This document shows positions 1 through 12,525 of a stretch of DNA of 64,000 nt, piece after piece (position 1 is the first letter of the stretch; each line of letters begins with the position of its first letter). Below the pieces are notes generated by a model. That model was not told where the DNA came from and ran no database searches. It saw only the letters and a list, made by a program, of their open reading frames with translations. Source of the DNA: Crossaster papposus (lineage: Eukaryota > Echinodermata > Asteroidea > Velatida > Solasteridae). The stretch lies in contig JBAIAA010000605.1 of NCBI GenBank assembly GCA_037893245.1, positions 1,988,501 through 2,052,500 of the forward strand. The letters are read 5' to 3'. Position numbers and translations under genes: made by a program.

Positions 1-480
1 ACGTAATAATTACCTAGACTAGTTTTTGTGTACTGTTGTTGCTACTTTCACTGTTTTTGTATTCTTTGTTAGATATGTCATACAACTAGCAGTACTTACC
101 TCGGTAATTTGTTGACGTCCATCTTAGCGAATCACTTCAGGCACTTGTGAAATTTATATGTGATATTTTAGTCATGCGATAAAATCTATTTTAATTTGAT
201 TCCAAAAAGTCACACGATAAGTTGCAAAACATTGATGCATAAATGTAAACGAGCTCATTGGTTTGTGCGTAAACACGCAACAGTATGTGTAGATTGAGCT
301 TAAATTAAATCAAAGTCCTTTTGGTAAGTTTGGCATGTGGGAATTTGTTTAGCATTGTATGAAATTCATTAATATTTGTTTTTTCCAAAATGTCACTACT
401 GAATCAATAGGTTGATCTTTTAACATTTGCCATGGATGAAGGTTGACAAGAGGTTTTGTATGTTTGTTTGTTTGTCGTAG

Positions 481-580
481 GATTCTCTGGTAGAAGATTG
501 CCGCGTCAGTGTGGATGTCCTCAAGAGACTGGCCATGAGAATGCCTCAGGAAGATCCAGTACTTACACAGCAGATTACAG
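481..580 (+). CDS. SYNE1: Nesprin exon (first visible)
   Basis: The acceptor is tttgtcgtag and the donor gtacat. It starts in phase 0 ([11 protein letters not shown]...) and ends in phase 1, fitting the next exon. No further nesprin exon was recognised in the 2.36-kb intron that follows. Confidence 0.8.
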
Positions 581-3500
581 GTACATGAAGGTCATTTCAG
601 GCCTCAACCTTTACAGCGGCCACCAGCGATGCCCCAGCGAATTGCCGTGAAGCCCCTTAAAAAAAACACGTACCTTACGGCCACTTGGCCGTCGTGCCCC
701 TTTTCATTGATTCCATTATATTATGTAGTCGAAAGTGTTATTAAAAATAATATTAACGTTGTGAGCCATAGATCAAATTGTTTTGACGTACGTAGCGTAC
801 GCTCTCCCGCGCACTAGTTTTCATAAATGCTGCTTGCGCCATGCATCGCGCAAGTACTTGCAGAAGAGAACGTGGCATGGCAACCATATCAAACGTAGTT
901 GAGTTGTTTACTACTAAAAACACGGTACCAGACTACTCATGTATAATTCGCGATTAACGCAAAACAATATGGCGGACCAAGTCTGCACAGGCGCGGCGTG
1001 TACAGCTCGTCGCACCGAACAACATAGGGCACTAGCAGAGCGTCCTCTGTTGTTCGGTGCAACGAGCTGTGCACGCCTTCGCAGACTTGTTCCGCCATGA
1101 TGTTTTGCGTTTATCGCGAATATTTTTAATATTTGTTAGCGCAGATTTAGAGAAAAATTACAAGAGACGGAACCACGGAAAAGTCCTAATTATGGCGAAA
1201 TATCGATGCGCTATAATAAATGAACGTGCATGCCGAGTTTGAGACCGAATGATTTCCATGAAATCTGTGTTTTTTTGCACTGATGGACGCGGTGCCGGCC
1301 GGCCATAGACTGGGATAGGCATAAACATGCACGTTTACATAGGCGTTAGGGGGATTCGTTTTCAATTTTCATAATCATATTTACGTTTACATAGGCCAAT
1401 TATTTTCCTTTTTTTTGGGGGGTGGGGGGGGGTCGTTTTAATTTTTTATAATCATATTTATTTCTAAGAATATTTGTTTTTAGGAATTTTATATTCAAAA
1501 CTTCAAGGTTGAATTTTCTAAAACAGCGGATTTTGTTGAGCCTTGAGGTTTGGGTTTTTTTTGGGGGGGGGGGGAGACGGTTGACTCGGAGAGTTGGGGC
1601 GGTGGTGATCGGGGGCTGAACAAATAACAGTTTGAAAATGGCCTTGGTGCCCTTTAGGTTGGCCTTGGTGCCCCTTTCATTTTTGGAGCCTTTGAGGCCA
1701 AGTGGCCTTGACCCTCTGAAGCTTAAGGTTGAGGCCTGTCATTTGTCCAAAAACAAAATGAGATACCAGTATTTGAAGGACAAAAATGTGCCCATCCACA
1801 TTATTCTTATTCCATACACATATGTGACCCGCTCCTACGAAACCCGAAATAAGTCGCACAGGCTATTATTTTGAGATACAGCTCGTCAAAGTTAAAATGG
1901 GGTGAAAATTCAGGCGGACATAAATTTTTGTTTTCCGTTATTTTTTTATTCTTTAATATGTAAACTTTAACCCTCAGTTAGGTTAAACAAAATCAACTTT
2001 ATTGATGAGAAAGTACAAAAATCATGCATTTATTGAGGCAACTTGTTTCTTAAAAGTGGTAATTTATCTCCCAAATACATTGAAATAAAATCCTCATAAA
2101 ATTGGAAGTACAGGTATGTATGGTATAAAGGTGGTTTTGGTACCAAATAAAAGCTGAAAATGTGTACTATTAAAACGAAATAACAATATCTCACTTTAAA
2201 AAACACACACTTATGTCTGGTTTTGTGGGAGCAGGTCACATAGCTTAGATAAACAAAACATTGCTACACAAATGCCACAAGCTTTATGAAATAAGGTTTT
2301 AGTGTTGTAGCTTTATCATGCAATGTAGACCATTCTATTTATGTACTTTTATTAGCTTTTTTTTTAAAGTTCGCATCAGGATTATTTTAACATTGACCGG
2401 GATTGTCTCGAATAGAGATGGGTATAAGTCGGCATTTATGGGTAGCACATCCTGATATCTGTGGCTTTGCTCACTGCGAGCCATTCGCGGACAGATTATT
2501 CCGGCCTTGCTCGTGACCTGTTTATCCGTCATCCGTTTTGAATTTTGAAAAAACTTGGCGTGTATTCACGTCCTCCGACGTCAACTGGTTAAACAGAGCA
2601 AAGTTTGCCAAGTGAAACTGGGTTACAAGGCAGAATGATATGAAAATCAATTTTTGAGAACAATTAAAATATATCTAGATACTACATTGTAGATGCCATA
2701 ACAGGATGCCTAGAATCATTATTTACTTTCAAATAAGTAAGATATTTCTTAATAATTCAGTAGTAAAGATTTTTGATATCTGCAAATGGTGTATCCTACC
2801 TTTAAATGAAAGAGTACGGGATGACGCAACTGATAGTGGTTACTGCTCCTTAATAAACAATTACCTTTCAAGTAATCAGTATTTCAATCTGGGTTTCCTT
2901 TTTTTTAAGACACACTATATTGACCACTTGTTGTTTTTACAGCCGTCTTGAATCGTTGGGAGATGCTACAAACAGACATCATGGAGAAAGATTCACGGCT
3001 CAACCAGAACTACAAACAGTGGTATCAGTTCCGTCTGGACCTAAACAATCTGAACTCGTGGCTGGATGAGGCCGAGGTGTTACTCAGTACTCCGGAGACT
3101 GACTCGCCTACCGTGGATCTGGAGGGTATGATCAGAAGACACAGGGTGAGTTTGGAAGGGAGTGACTCTTAACTGAAAAGTTACTGCTTCTTCTGGAACC
3201 TTTAATTTGTCTGTCTAGGAACATGGAACATTCCTTAGGCTCCTCTAAACATGCTAGAGTATTTTCTTTCCGACACCAAGTCAATTTTGAAGGCATATTG
3301 CAAACAGAGTATATTCATGTATAGAATGGACTATCCCTGAGTTAAAGGGTAACTGAAATTCTAAACTTTAATATGGCGAAATATACGCTTTAATAACGCT
3401 GAATACTTAACAACTGCAAAAACTTATTTGTTTAGGTTTGCTCATTAATCGTGACCCTAAAATGAAAAGCAATATGCGCCGTGCCCCGCCCACAAAAGAT

Positions 3501-6500
3501 GACGTCACGGTAAGAATATAGCGTGGCTATACCAGGCTAAGCCTAGCCTTGAATACAAGGCTGCACTGTATCCGCAACGTGGGATCATCGTTTGTCATAA
3601 CACCAAACGTGTACATAGCCCGCAATGCATTATTATAGAGAACCAGCTGAGTATGTATAATAATGCATTGCGGGCTATGTACACGTTTAGTGTTGTGGCA
3701 AACGATGATCTCACGTTGCGGATACAGCATAGCCTTGTATTCAAGGCTAGGCTTAGCCTGGTACAGCCACGCTCTATTCTTACCGTGACGTCATCTTTTA
3801 TGGGCGGGGCACGGCGCATATTGCTTTTTATTTTAGGGTCACGATTAATGAACAAACATAAACAAATATGAAGTTTTTGCAGTTAAGTATTCAGCATTAT
3901 TAAAACGTATATTTCGCCATATTAAAGTTTTGAATTTCAAGTACCCTTTAAGGCTGGTTCATGCTCACTTTGACTGAGGGGCGCATCCGGCCATGCAAAT
4001 GTAGATAGTTTACACCCTACGCGTCTCTTCGCGCACTGAGGACTGTTCAAAATGATAATGTACCCTATGCAGTGTGTTACTGTTAGCTGATGGTCGAGTC
4101 CATTATTAGTCCAGTGCAACTAACAGAAAGTACATGGGTCTGCTCAAAGGAGAAACTAACGCCTGCCATAGTGTGCGTATACCCTGTATTGTGACCTGAA
4201 CGCCATATAAGTGAAAGATTGAGCCAGCGTTTGAACCTGATTCAATGCTTAGGATCTTCTTTTGTAAGAATCTTCATCTTTCCTCCCACCACAGGAGTTC
4301 ATCCTTGGCCTTAATGCTCGCAAGGCCATTGCTCTCTCCATCAACCTCTGCAGTCAACAGTTTCTGCGGCCTGACAGCCGCCACACGCAGGCTCTCCGTG
4401 ATGAGCTTAACTCCATGAACCTACGCTGGGACCACGTCTGTGGCCGGGCGGCTGACTGGCAGAAGGAGCTACAGCTAGCCATTATGCAGTGTGAGGAGTT
4501 CCACCAGACCACGGCGGATCTCATGGTTTGGCTGGATGGGATTGAGGCTACCGTCGTGCAGAATGAACCCATTGATCTGAGAGCTGATGAGAACCGGTTA
4601 CACCATCAATACAGGATCTTTATGGTGAGGCTCTATTTTCATAATTTGACTGTATTTTGTTGCACCAGATACAGAGGGCTAGCTTACCATACTCTTAAAG
4701 GGATCGTATACGTTTGGAACCCACTGTTTGTTTCAATCCTATATAGTTATAGATATATACCATAAAACTAACCTGTAAAAAATTCATTTCAAAAGGTTTT
4801 AGCGATTTTTAGATATTGCCGAAAATCTGGAGCGGTTATGTCCACGCAGGAAGAATAATCTGCATTGGAATACACAGTCTGGGCAAACGTCACTGCAGTA
4901 ACGCTTCTCAGATTCAAATTTTTGGGGATAAAAAGTGATATCTTTTTCCATAACCGCAATCTTTTACAAATTTATACCGAATAAAAAAAAAAAATTGGGG
5001 CAAAAAAAAAGAAGTTGTGGTTCAAATCCCATCTGAGGTTTGGCTATGACTTCCAGTTTCAAGTATACAAACTTTATCGATTATCAGTATTCACTGGGCA
5101 AAACTCGACAATGAATGCACGCCTGCCTGCGGTAAATTTGCAATAATCATTAATGATTCTCATTCTAATGCTCATCTCAATAAGATAATACAGTCACAAG
5201 TTCATTCTCCTCTTTTTTCTCTCTCTCAGAAATTCAAGCGTGAGTTAGAGTCTTCCCAGCCCAAAGTTTCCTCCTTGAAGGAGACTGCTGACCAGCTCCT
5301 AGTCGATGTAGAATCTGAAGACTGCCAAGCGACACGAGATAAACTCCACCTGATCTCCCGCAAGATAACCTCGCTGCTAAGACGCTGTGAGGACAATCTA
5401 GAGCTACTAGAGACCACCATAGACCCGACACAGTTTGAGATTGATAAGGTTGGTCAAAGAGAAAGGAGAATTTGTAACGTCACAGCCCGTGTTTAGCCTA
5501 TCAAGGGCAGTTCATATGGATGCAAATGATTAGCAAGTTTGTCATCTGAAAACATTCATAATAACAAGAAATGTGAGAATGAATAAGTCTGCTGTAAACT
5601 ACCTACTGACTGGATTGATCTTAAATGTACGAATCAAACCAAATTAGACAGTCTAACTTTTTGATTCTAGCAGAAATATGTTCAGCTTTTGGGAAAAGTC
5701 TTAATGATGTCACAAATTTGCATTTGCAAAACTCGCAATAGCTAACCCTTGCTTTGCTACAACGCTCTAAAACATTTCAATTGTTGGCCAGTATTAAACA
5801 TAGCCAGGGTTATAACGTTTCTACTCAAGGTAAATTCACTAGCGTTTGCATTTAACCAGTTCGCGCCGGGATTATTTTAACATCACCGAGCCGAGGGGCG
5901 GGATTATTTTTAACAAAAATTGATCCGAAGCGGGTTCAGTGCCGGGAAGCACACCCACGCATTTCCGGCCTTGCTTGCTGCTGACATACATTTCCGAACT
6001 TGAACTTGGCGTGTTTATGCGTCATCTGTTTTGAGTTTGGGGAAAACTTTGCGTTTATATACGTCATCCGGCGCGAACTGGTTAACCGTGAACTGTAAAC
6101 CGTAAATCGTGAGCAATGAACCATGAACCAGCCTTAACTCTAACTCTCTGGAAATGATGAATCTCCCAAAATCAAATATGTGAGGCGTTCTGGCAAAATG
6201 AGACGGAACTGGGCACAGGGAATAGTAGAGAAAACTGCAAAATAATAAATAATGGGAGATTTTTTTTATTTCCGGCCTTGCTCACTGCTGACAGACATTT
6301 CAGCCCTTGCTGATGACGTGTTTATGCGTCATCCGTTCTGAATTTTGGGAAAACTTTTCGAGTATATACGTCCTCCGGTGCGAACTGGTTAAGAGTGAGG
6401 GGTGTTTTGGAATATAGGAAGGTCTTTCTCACTGTACCTTTCCCCCAATTAATTGTCCAGCTTGAAGACCAACCAGTGACTCCCCAGCGAGCTGCCTTCC

Positions 6501-7910
6501 CATTACAAGCCATGGGTGATATGATGGGTGAGTTTGGTAGCACACCCATGCTTCGGTCTGGTACACCGATATACACCATCAGACACTTCACTGACGCTGC
6601 TACTAACACTGCACCAGAGGACGAAGTGGATGCAGCTGCTATTGTGTAAGTAGATAACAGCATTTGTGCATTATTGAACCTCAATCAGAGATGGGTTCAG
6701 GCCAGCATCTGTGGGTAGCACACCCTGATATATCCAGCCTCGCTCTCTGCAAGCCGGTCGCTGACAGATATTTCCAGCCTTGCTCGTGATATGTTTATCG
6801 TCATCTGTTTTTAATCCTGGAAAAACTGCGTGTATACACGTCATCCGACGCGAATTGGTTAAAGAGAACCAAAAAAATGACAAAATGACATAAATATCAC
6901 GAAATACTTTATTGAACTGTTAGGGAATGGCAGTCTGGAGCATCCTGTAAAATCATTGCTCCTGGTGTGCTGACATTTTATTTTAATGTGGTATTTTTGT
7001 ATCAATTTCCAAAAGCGTTGACAAAAAAATGGTTTTTTTCCATATACTGCTCAAATGTGTTCTTGTTTAGTTATTCCACATTATCTTCACAACTGATTAC
7101 ACACCTGTGAAGGGTACAAGCCAGCTAGACTGGTTCCCTGACCTTACAATAATCCAAAGTCTATAAATTGCTCAAGGGTCTGGGAACCAGACTACAAGAA
7201 CATGATTGGTTTTCTTGATTTTTGCAGCATTTATGAATCCAAAATGTGAAAAATGTCAGTGTAACAATAGTTTTAAAAAATACAGAAAAGCAAACGATGT
7301 ACACTTCCTTTAACCAGTTTGCGCCGGAGGACGAATATAAATGCAAAGTTTTCCCAAGATTTAAAACGGATGACGCATAAACACGTCACGAGCAAGGCTG
7401 GAAATGTCTGTCAGCAGCGAGCAAGGCCGGAAATGCGTGGGTGTGCTTCCTGGTACCAATGGCCAGAACCCGCCTCAGATCAAGTTTCGTAAAAAATAAT
7501 TCCGCGCCTCAGCTCGGTGATGTTAAAATAGTTCCGGCGCGAACTGGTTAACAGGCTAAATCAAGCCCATTGCATTATAGAGCATTGTGTTGTCTCGTCT
7601 TTCCAAGTCAACACTGGTAGACTTGCTTGGAAGATGACAAAGCTGACATTGTATTAACATTCCTAGTACATTGTATCTGACTTGACTTTACAGACCAGTC
7701 ACCGGTGCCCCTGTCCACCGTCGACGGTCGCCGTTCATATCCCGAGCGTTGAGGGCAGCATTGCCGCTTCATCTTCTCATGCTCCTCCTATTGGGCGTGG
7801 CTTGTCTCGTACCCATGACGGAGGAAGACTACAGCTGCACGCTGAGCAATAACTTTGCCCGGTCACTGCAGCCGATGCTCAGGTTCACCAACGGCCCGCC
7901 ACCAATCTGA
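481..7910 (+). CDS. SYNE1: Nesprin (KASH-domain nuclear envelope spectrin-repeat protein), C-terminal part, 6 exons
   Basis: This is the 3' end of a nesprin gene. Nesprins are giant spectrin-repeat proteins anchored in the outer nuclear membrane; their KASH tail binds SUN proteins in the perinuclear space and couples the nucleus to the cytoskeleton. Exons 481-580, 2943-3145, 4295-4624, 5230-5448, 6461-6645 and 7694-7910 join in one frame with GT-AG introns (phases 1,0,0,0,2) and give 417 residues before TGA. The middle exons are helical, with spaced W and L residues ([17 protein letters not shown]) typical of spectrin repeats. The last exon has a basic stretch (VHRRRS), a leucine-rich membrane span and a luminal tail with EEDYSC and the C-terminal PPPI. 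The gene must continue upstream of base 1. Nesprin-1 and -2 cannot be told apart, because invertebrates usually have one SYNE gene; the symbol is a family label. Introns carry several MITEs. Confidence 0.93.
944..1124. mobile_element. Short foldback element in nesprin intron
   Basis: Arms of about 85 bases around a hinge of about 10 bases: ATTCGCGATTAACGCAAAAC ... TATGGCGGA pairs with TCCGCCAT ... GTTTTGCG. GC-rich and without coding content. Confidence 0.6.
1821..2242. mobile_element. MITE with TATGTGACCYGCTC termini
   Basis: The inverted ends are ATATGTGACCCGCTCCTACG and TGTGGGAGCAGGTCACATAG. The same termini bound a similar element at 32549-32966, so this is a dispersed non-autonomous family. 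Confidence 0.6.
2365..2592. mobile_element. TTAACCAG-family MITE, diverged copy
   Basis: The right end is TCCGACGTCAACTGGTTAA. The interior shares GGATTATTTTAAC, GGTAGCACATCCTGATAT and CCTTGCTCGTGA with the other copies; the left end is decayed. Confidence 0.65.
2650..2805. mobile_element. Partial MITE of the GGTAGTATACACC family
   Basis: It ends in GGTGTATCCTACCTTTAA and shares interior sequence with the full copy at 52078-52447. It lies about 140 bases before a nesprin exon acceptor. Confidence 0.55.
2943..3145 (+). CDS. SYNE1: Nesprin spectrin-repeat exon
   Basis: The acceptor is gtttttacag and the donor gtgagt. It encodes [16 protein letters not shown] and [13 protein letters not shown], the W-containing helix pattern of a spectrin repeat. 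Phase is 1 in, 0 out. Confidence 0.88.
3341..3953. mobile_element. Long foldback MITE with TTAA ends
   Basis: It is an almost perfect palindrome with arms of about 300 bases (3341-3644 and 3651-3953). The outer ends read TTAAAGGGTAACT and AGTACCCTTTAA. TTAA at both edges followed by AGGG fits TTAA-targeting superfamilies (Kolobok or piggyBac derived; inference). It lies in a nesprin intron. The short ORFs inside come from the arms. Confidence 0.8.
4295..4624 (+). CDS. SYNE1: Nesprin spectrin-repeat exon (110 codons)
   Basis: The acceptor is cccaccacag and the donor gtgagg; it is phase 0 at both ends. It covers most of a spectrin repeat with [17 protein letters not shown] and [12 protein letters not shown]. 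Confidence 0.9.
4694..5030. mobile_element. TTAAAGGGATCGTATACG repeat, partial
   Basis: It begins TTAAAGGGATCGTATACG, followed by CAATCCTATATAGTTATAG and AACCTGTAAAAAATTCA. The same segment occurs inverted at 17930-18037. The right limit is uncertain. Confidence 0.5.
5230..5448 (+). CDS. SYNE1: Nesprin spectrin-repeat exon (73 codons)
   Basis: The acceptor is ctctctctcag and the donor gttggt; it is phase 0 at both ends. It encodes a helical segment ([18 protein letters not shown] to [12 protein letters not shown]). Confidence 0.88.
5852..6085. mobile_element. TTAACCAG-family MITE, full length
   Basis: It starts TTAACCAGTTCGCGCCGG and ends CCGGCGCGAACTGGTTAA, giving 18-base terminal inverted repeats bounded by TTAA. 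It is one of the best-preserved copies of the commonest repeat in the window. Confidence 0.85.
6268..6392. mobile_element. TTAACCAG-family MITE, right half
   Basis: Truncated copy carrying TTTCCGGCCTTGCTCACTGC through TGCGAACTGGTTAA. Confidence 0.7.
6461..6645 (+). CDS. SYNE1: Nesprin linker exon before KASH
   Basis: The acceptor is aattgtccag and the donor gtaagt; phase 0 in, 2 out. It encodes a low-complexity acidic linker ending [20 protein letters not shown]-family MITE pieces lie on both sides (6268-6392 and 6677-6862). Confidence 0.82.
6677..6862. mobile_element. TTAACCAG-family MITE, left-truncated
   Basis: It holds the family interior (GATGGGTTCAGGCC, CACACCCTGATATATCC) and ends CCGACGCGAATTGGTTAA. 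It begins about 30 bases after a nesprin exon donor. Confidence 0.7.
7310..7551. mobile_element. TTAACCAG-family MITE, full length, reverse orientation
   Basis: Both TTAA ends and terminal repeats are present. The internal order is the reverse of the copy at 5852-6085 (the GGAGGACG end comes first). Confidence 0.82.
7694..7910 (+). CDS. SYNE1: Nesprin terminal exon with KASH domain
   Basis: The acceptor is gactttacag and the stop TGA at 7908-7910. The hydrophobic span (about [19 protein letters not shown]) is followed by a luminal peptide of about 30 residues with EEDYSC, NNFARS and terminal GPPPI. The PPP-x end is the SUN-binding signature, and the cysteine of DYSC matches the residue that forms the SUN-KASH disulphide in known nesprins. 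Confidence 0.96.
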
Positions 7911-9400
7911 AAATAACTCCGCTCCATTTTACGATGGTCCATGGATCATCAGTGATCTTGTGCAATCTAAATATGGTACTTAAAGTGGTTAAGAAACACA
8001 ACCATTTTTATTTTAAACTACGCACTTTTTAGGGCTCTGATAAAATACAAATCTTTTTATTTGTTTAATCCTATGGGAGTCAAAGTGCCAAATGGTGCAT
8101 TACAATGGAATATCTACACCGTTTTCCCAATTGAAGTGAACAAAATCTACCAGATCAATGGATGCTTAGTGTAAAGGTATTTTGTTAAAGACATTCAGAA
8201 GCACCTCTCCGTCAAATATACTCATTCTCTTGCCACCAATCTGAGAGACTAATCAGGAGAAATGTGAGAGGAATTTTTATGCAGGAATTTTTTATCAAAA
8301 CAACTCCTTTTTTGTGTGCAAACATATCTTTGATGTGTTTAACAACTGTTTTATACATGTTTTAATCTTAGATAACAAATCTTGGTTTGCAGTATTGTTA
8401 ACATTGGGGTTAAAATAATGTGAGTAGACAAAAGTATTCATGGTTTAAATCATGTAGCAGAAATTACATCTATTCAAATTTTCTGTATTCAGATATTTTT
8501 GTATTCGAATATTTGAAACAAAACTATATTCTGAAATCAAAAGCGAACAGAATTCAAAACTTAGGTAAATTCTCAGAAATTGGTTTTGATTTTAAGATTT
8601 CATTTGCAGGTCTTTCATTTTTTTTGTTTTTTTTGTTTGAGCTTTCACCTAATTTTCTTCACAAAAATTATGTTTTCATGTTTTATAGATATGCAACTTG
8701 TCTTCACATTTATTGTTAAAGTTGATGCTAAATTTCACATTTGACTTCCTGCGGTGCATGTTCTCCGTTTTATATTTACTGATTTTTTTAGCCTCAAATA
8801 GTTTTAGTTAAAACGGTAGATGTATCATTAATTAGTTGAATGCTAATACATGGATATTTCTACACTTATGTGTGCTAAGTTTTGTGGGTTTGTTTTAATG
8901 AGGATGTTGTTGTTTGGTTTTTTTCTAGTTTGAACATGGTTGCCTGCTACCTACATGTACATTAATGAACCTAAATAAGTACTTGCTAAAAATCATGTGG
9001 AAAAAAAATGAAGGAAAAATACCAAATAAAATATCAAATATTTGTGACTTGTATTTTTTTGCGGTGGGATTCAAATATTTGTATATAGGTAGTACATTTT
9101 TAGAGTATGTAGTTTGGTTCCCGTTAATATTTGTACATTTGGTGTGTTGTACCAAAATGTACAGATGCAGCGAATGGTCACTGTTTTGATTGACAGAAAT
9201 GTGTTTGAAAAACATTTAAAGAAAGGCTGATGTATTGAAACTGTTTTTAACTGACTGGGTTTGAATATTTTGTAAGACCATTTAGAAATCTTGTGTAGTT
9301 ATTTTTGTAAGCTTACGTATTCCATTTTTGAGCTGTATATATTATTAAAACATGACACTTATAGAGTTTGCAGTACAATAAACTGAATCATTATTAACAG
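7911..9400 (+). other. Nesprin 3' UTR (approximate end)
   Basis: About 1.5 kb of AT-rich sequence without a recognisable gene follows the nesprin stop codon. It ends near an AATAAA. Short ORFs at 8420-8719 and 8965-9189 look like chance openings in AT-rich DNA. Confidence 0.6.
9377..9382 (+). terminator. Candidate poly(A) signal of nesprin
   Basis: An AATAAA hexamer about 1.47 kb after the stop codon is the most plausible polyadenylation signal seen. Cleavage would fall about 10-30 bases downstream. Confidence 0.55.
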
Positions 9401-9547
9401 AAAATTGTTGGTGTAATTCAACCATTTGTGTGAAATGTAAAATTCTCTTACTTGACTATTTACTGTGTACTCAGAGTTCATTGCAAAAAGTCTACAGAGT
9501 AACCTTGTAGCTACATGTGAATCTCCAAATTGCCGGATGCGAACTGT

Positions 9548-9660
9548 TTAACCAGTTTGCGCCGGCACCGGGATTACCGAGCTGAGGCGCAATTAACTAA
9601 ACTCAATCGGAGGCGGGTTTAGGCCGATAGTACCGGAAAGCACACCCACGCAATTCTGAA
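9548..9660. mobile_element. TTAACCAG-family MITE, left part
   Basis: It starts TTAACCAGTTTGCGCCGG and breaks off near CACACCCACGCAATTCTG. The bases just before it (GCCGGATGCGAACTG) look like the tail of a second copy, suggesting two joined insertions. Confidence 0.65.
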
Positions 9661-9978
9661 CATTATAAGAACATGCTTCTTTTGCTTGAGAGAATTTCTG
9701 CGGTATTGTTGCACATTTGTAGTGGATATGGCTCCTGCACAAATTCAAGGGCTTGTTTAGCACCTAGGCTATCTTTGATGCTCTTCAAACAGTAATCAAA
9801 ATGCTAACACAAGTTCAATTTAAACTTTTCAATTTATTTCTTTTTGAACGGTATTGATCACCGCGGACATACGTCACAGGTCAGCGCGACGATGAAAACA
9901 ATGCGCGCCGACACTGCACTGAAGCATACAAGACTGCACGCGCGATTATCGTTTTCATCGGCGCGGTGTACATATTAT

Positions 9979-10211
9979 GGGCCTTTTCGAATCCCTGGCT
10001 TCGTCTTCGTCTTTGGCTTAAGGTGATTTGACTCCCAACTGCAAGATCTCCAGCCACATTCTTACACCTGTACACACTTCAGAAACTTTCACTCGATTGA
10101 TGTGAACCCAAAAGTTAGACTATTTCAATTTTCTTCCATTTCTATTTGCTTCTCAGTATTTCGGAATTCGGAGGCAAAGCAAAAGACTAAGCAACGGTTT
10201 TGAAAAGGCCC
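9979..10211. mobile_element. Small inverted-repeat element
   Basis: The ends GGGCCTTTTCGAATCCC and GGTTTTGAAAAGGCCC are inverted. A second hairpin (CGATGAAAACAATGCGCG with CGCGATTATCGTTTTCATCG) lies just upstream. Confidence 0.5.
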
Positions 10212-10734
10212 TATGACGCGTTATTGTGAAGGTTCCCGGATGTGCGCCCCGACCTATAAACTTTCCCATTGCTTATCTTTGCCTCAAGAGGGCGCTTCAC
10301 AACTTTAACATAATTGCCCTTTTCCAAACCTCAGATTTGTCCATAGCTTCAGCTCATCACTGGCTTTAGAATCACTAGCACTGTGTATAAACATTAAAAT
10401 TACATGTCAATAAAAATACATGTACACTTCAACACTGGGCTACAAAAATGATTTGAATGTCACACAATACACTTTCCTGAACAAGGTGATTATTTCTTGT
10501 TTTAAGGCTTTGGGATTCTGATATTTTCAGATCTGATCAATTGAAAAGGTTGTTTGGATCCCCAAACTATGAACATCTAACAAAAGAAAAAAGGGTGCAC
10601 TAACGACAAAATGTTATTGTTACTAATGGTTAATAAATATGTGGTTGGCCAGTTTTAAACGTACATTTCAAACCGGTTCATGGGTTGGCACGGGACGCAT
10701 TAATGCCCGAGATGAAGGCGTGGGCCCATTATCA

Positions 10735-11254
10735 GGCCCATGTGATACTGGAAAAGTGTTTAAAACCAGCCAGCCTTGTCTTTATCATTCCATTAAAACC
10801 GGCCACATGACAGGCTCTCGACCAATAGGAATGGGTAAACTGTCTTAGACATTTATGAATTGGCACTAAATCTAGTGCTACATGTAGTTGTTCACAGTGA
10901 AAGTACATGTAGATTAAATATAAGTTATTCTCATAAACTTACAATAGTATGATGAAGCATTGAAATTTTAAATCCCCATTTCTGTGCAAAGACTGATTTT
11001 AATATTTATAACACAGAAATCGCACATTTCAAAATACATGTATCGTAAAAGACCAACACATTACAGTACAGAAATGTATAAAATGAAAGCTTAATTCCTG
11101 CTCTTTCTGACCAACCTTTAAAACTTATTCATAAATACCTTCGACAGTTTACCCATTTCTATTGGTCTAGAGTCCGTCACGTGGCCGGTTTTAAACGGAT
11201 GATAAAACACCTTGGCCAGATTTAAACACTTCCATTGTCACATGAAATTTAGAC
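10735..11254. mobile_element. Foldback element
   Basis: Arms of about 110 bases with a 300-base interior: ACCGGCCACATGACAGG and AATAGGAATGGGTAAACTGTC face CAGTTTACCCATTTCTATTGG and CACGTGGCCGGT. A sequence like its left flank (AATATGTGGTTGGC and CGCATTAATG) recurs just after TAF6L at 41280-41360. Confidence 0.6.
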
Positions 11255-12525
11255 GCCCATGATATCTGGTTGCTTTAACCTTTTTTTCTGTTCATTACCA
11301 CAAACGAGTGCGTATTGCACAGCCCAGTTTGCTCGTGTATTGGCATCTTGCATTCCGTGTAACATTGTGCAGTACGTGGGACGTACGTGCCAATGTTTTC
11401 ATGTGGGGTGTTATATGCAATATAATTATGCAGTAGAAAATTGTTGGAAACTTTTATCTTTGACGTATTTTACCGACAGGTATTTATGAATGGAAATAAA
11501 AAATAAAAAAGTATTAAACATACGTTTAAAACCAGCTAATGAGACTGGACATAATGAGACTCGCCTTCGGCTCGGGTCATTAACTCATCTTTTATATTCC
11601 CTTATAAACATATGTTTAACACATATTGGACTCAATTGTGCAGAGCGGCCGGGTCACATATTACAGGGTTTGACATTCCTAAAGCTTAGAGAGAATTGAA
11701 CCTCCTTGCCAAGAATGATGTTAATACATGATGCGAATGCATGAAATAGTCTTAATTTGAAGTTGCAATCAAAAGTTTCAAAATGGCGGCAACGTGTGCC
11801 CAAAGTAAAGGTTAACACGGTTATATATTTCTCAATTTCGCACATGATGTTCAGCGAATATAAGATCAAAAGTCTGTGTCGATCCTCACAGTAGACGGAT
11901 GCATTAAATCTTATACTCCTGTAGTTCATTTCAGTATTAAAATCTGTTAGTTTTCATTCCTGATCTTTTCTGTGAATCAGTCAACTGGCTAAGGTTGGAC
12001 CTTTGATAACGTACATGGCAGTATTTATAACCATTACGCTGAGCTTCACGTTGAGAATTCTAAGATGCGTGTCGATTCCTGTTGGATATTCTTTAGTATT
12101 TTCCTGTTGAGTACGTACACATGATCTTTAACACAAATCTTTGCTAGCACCTTCAGGGAGTGGTTAAAATACGGAATTCAGTGATTACAACCCTGCGTTG
12201 GTATGAGTGACGTTACTGTTTTCAGAACGAGGCTAAGATGGCCTCCGAAGTGTAAACCCATGTATTGAGCGCATGATTCGTTTTTTTAAGACTAACAAAT
12301 ATTTACATATTGCACTATGCGTCCCTATTTGGGTATTACAAATGTCACATCTCACATCACAGTGGTCAAATGGTGACTCAATTCAAGGCTAGCTTGTGAT
12401 GGCACTGGTGGTAGCGATATAGACTGAAGTCCAACTTGAGTCTAATTCAAATCAGCAGTTTGATGACTAGGGTGTTTTTGAAAGCTAATATACACTCCTT
12501 CAAGAACCACATCGATCATTTGGAT

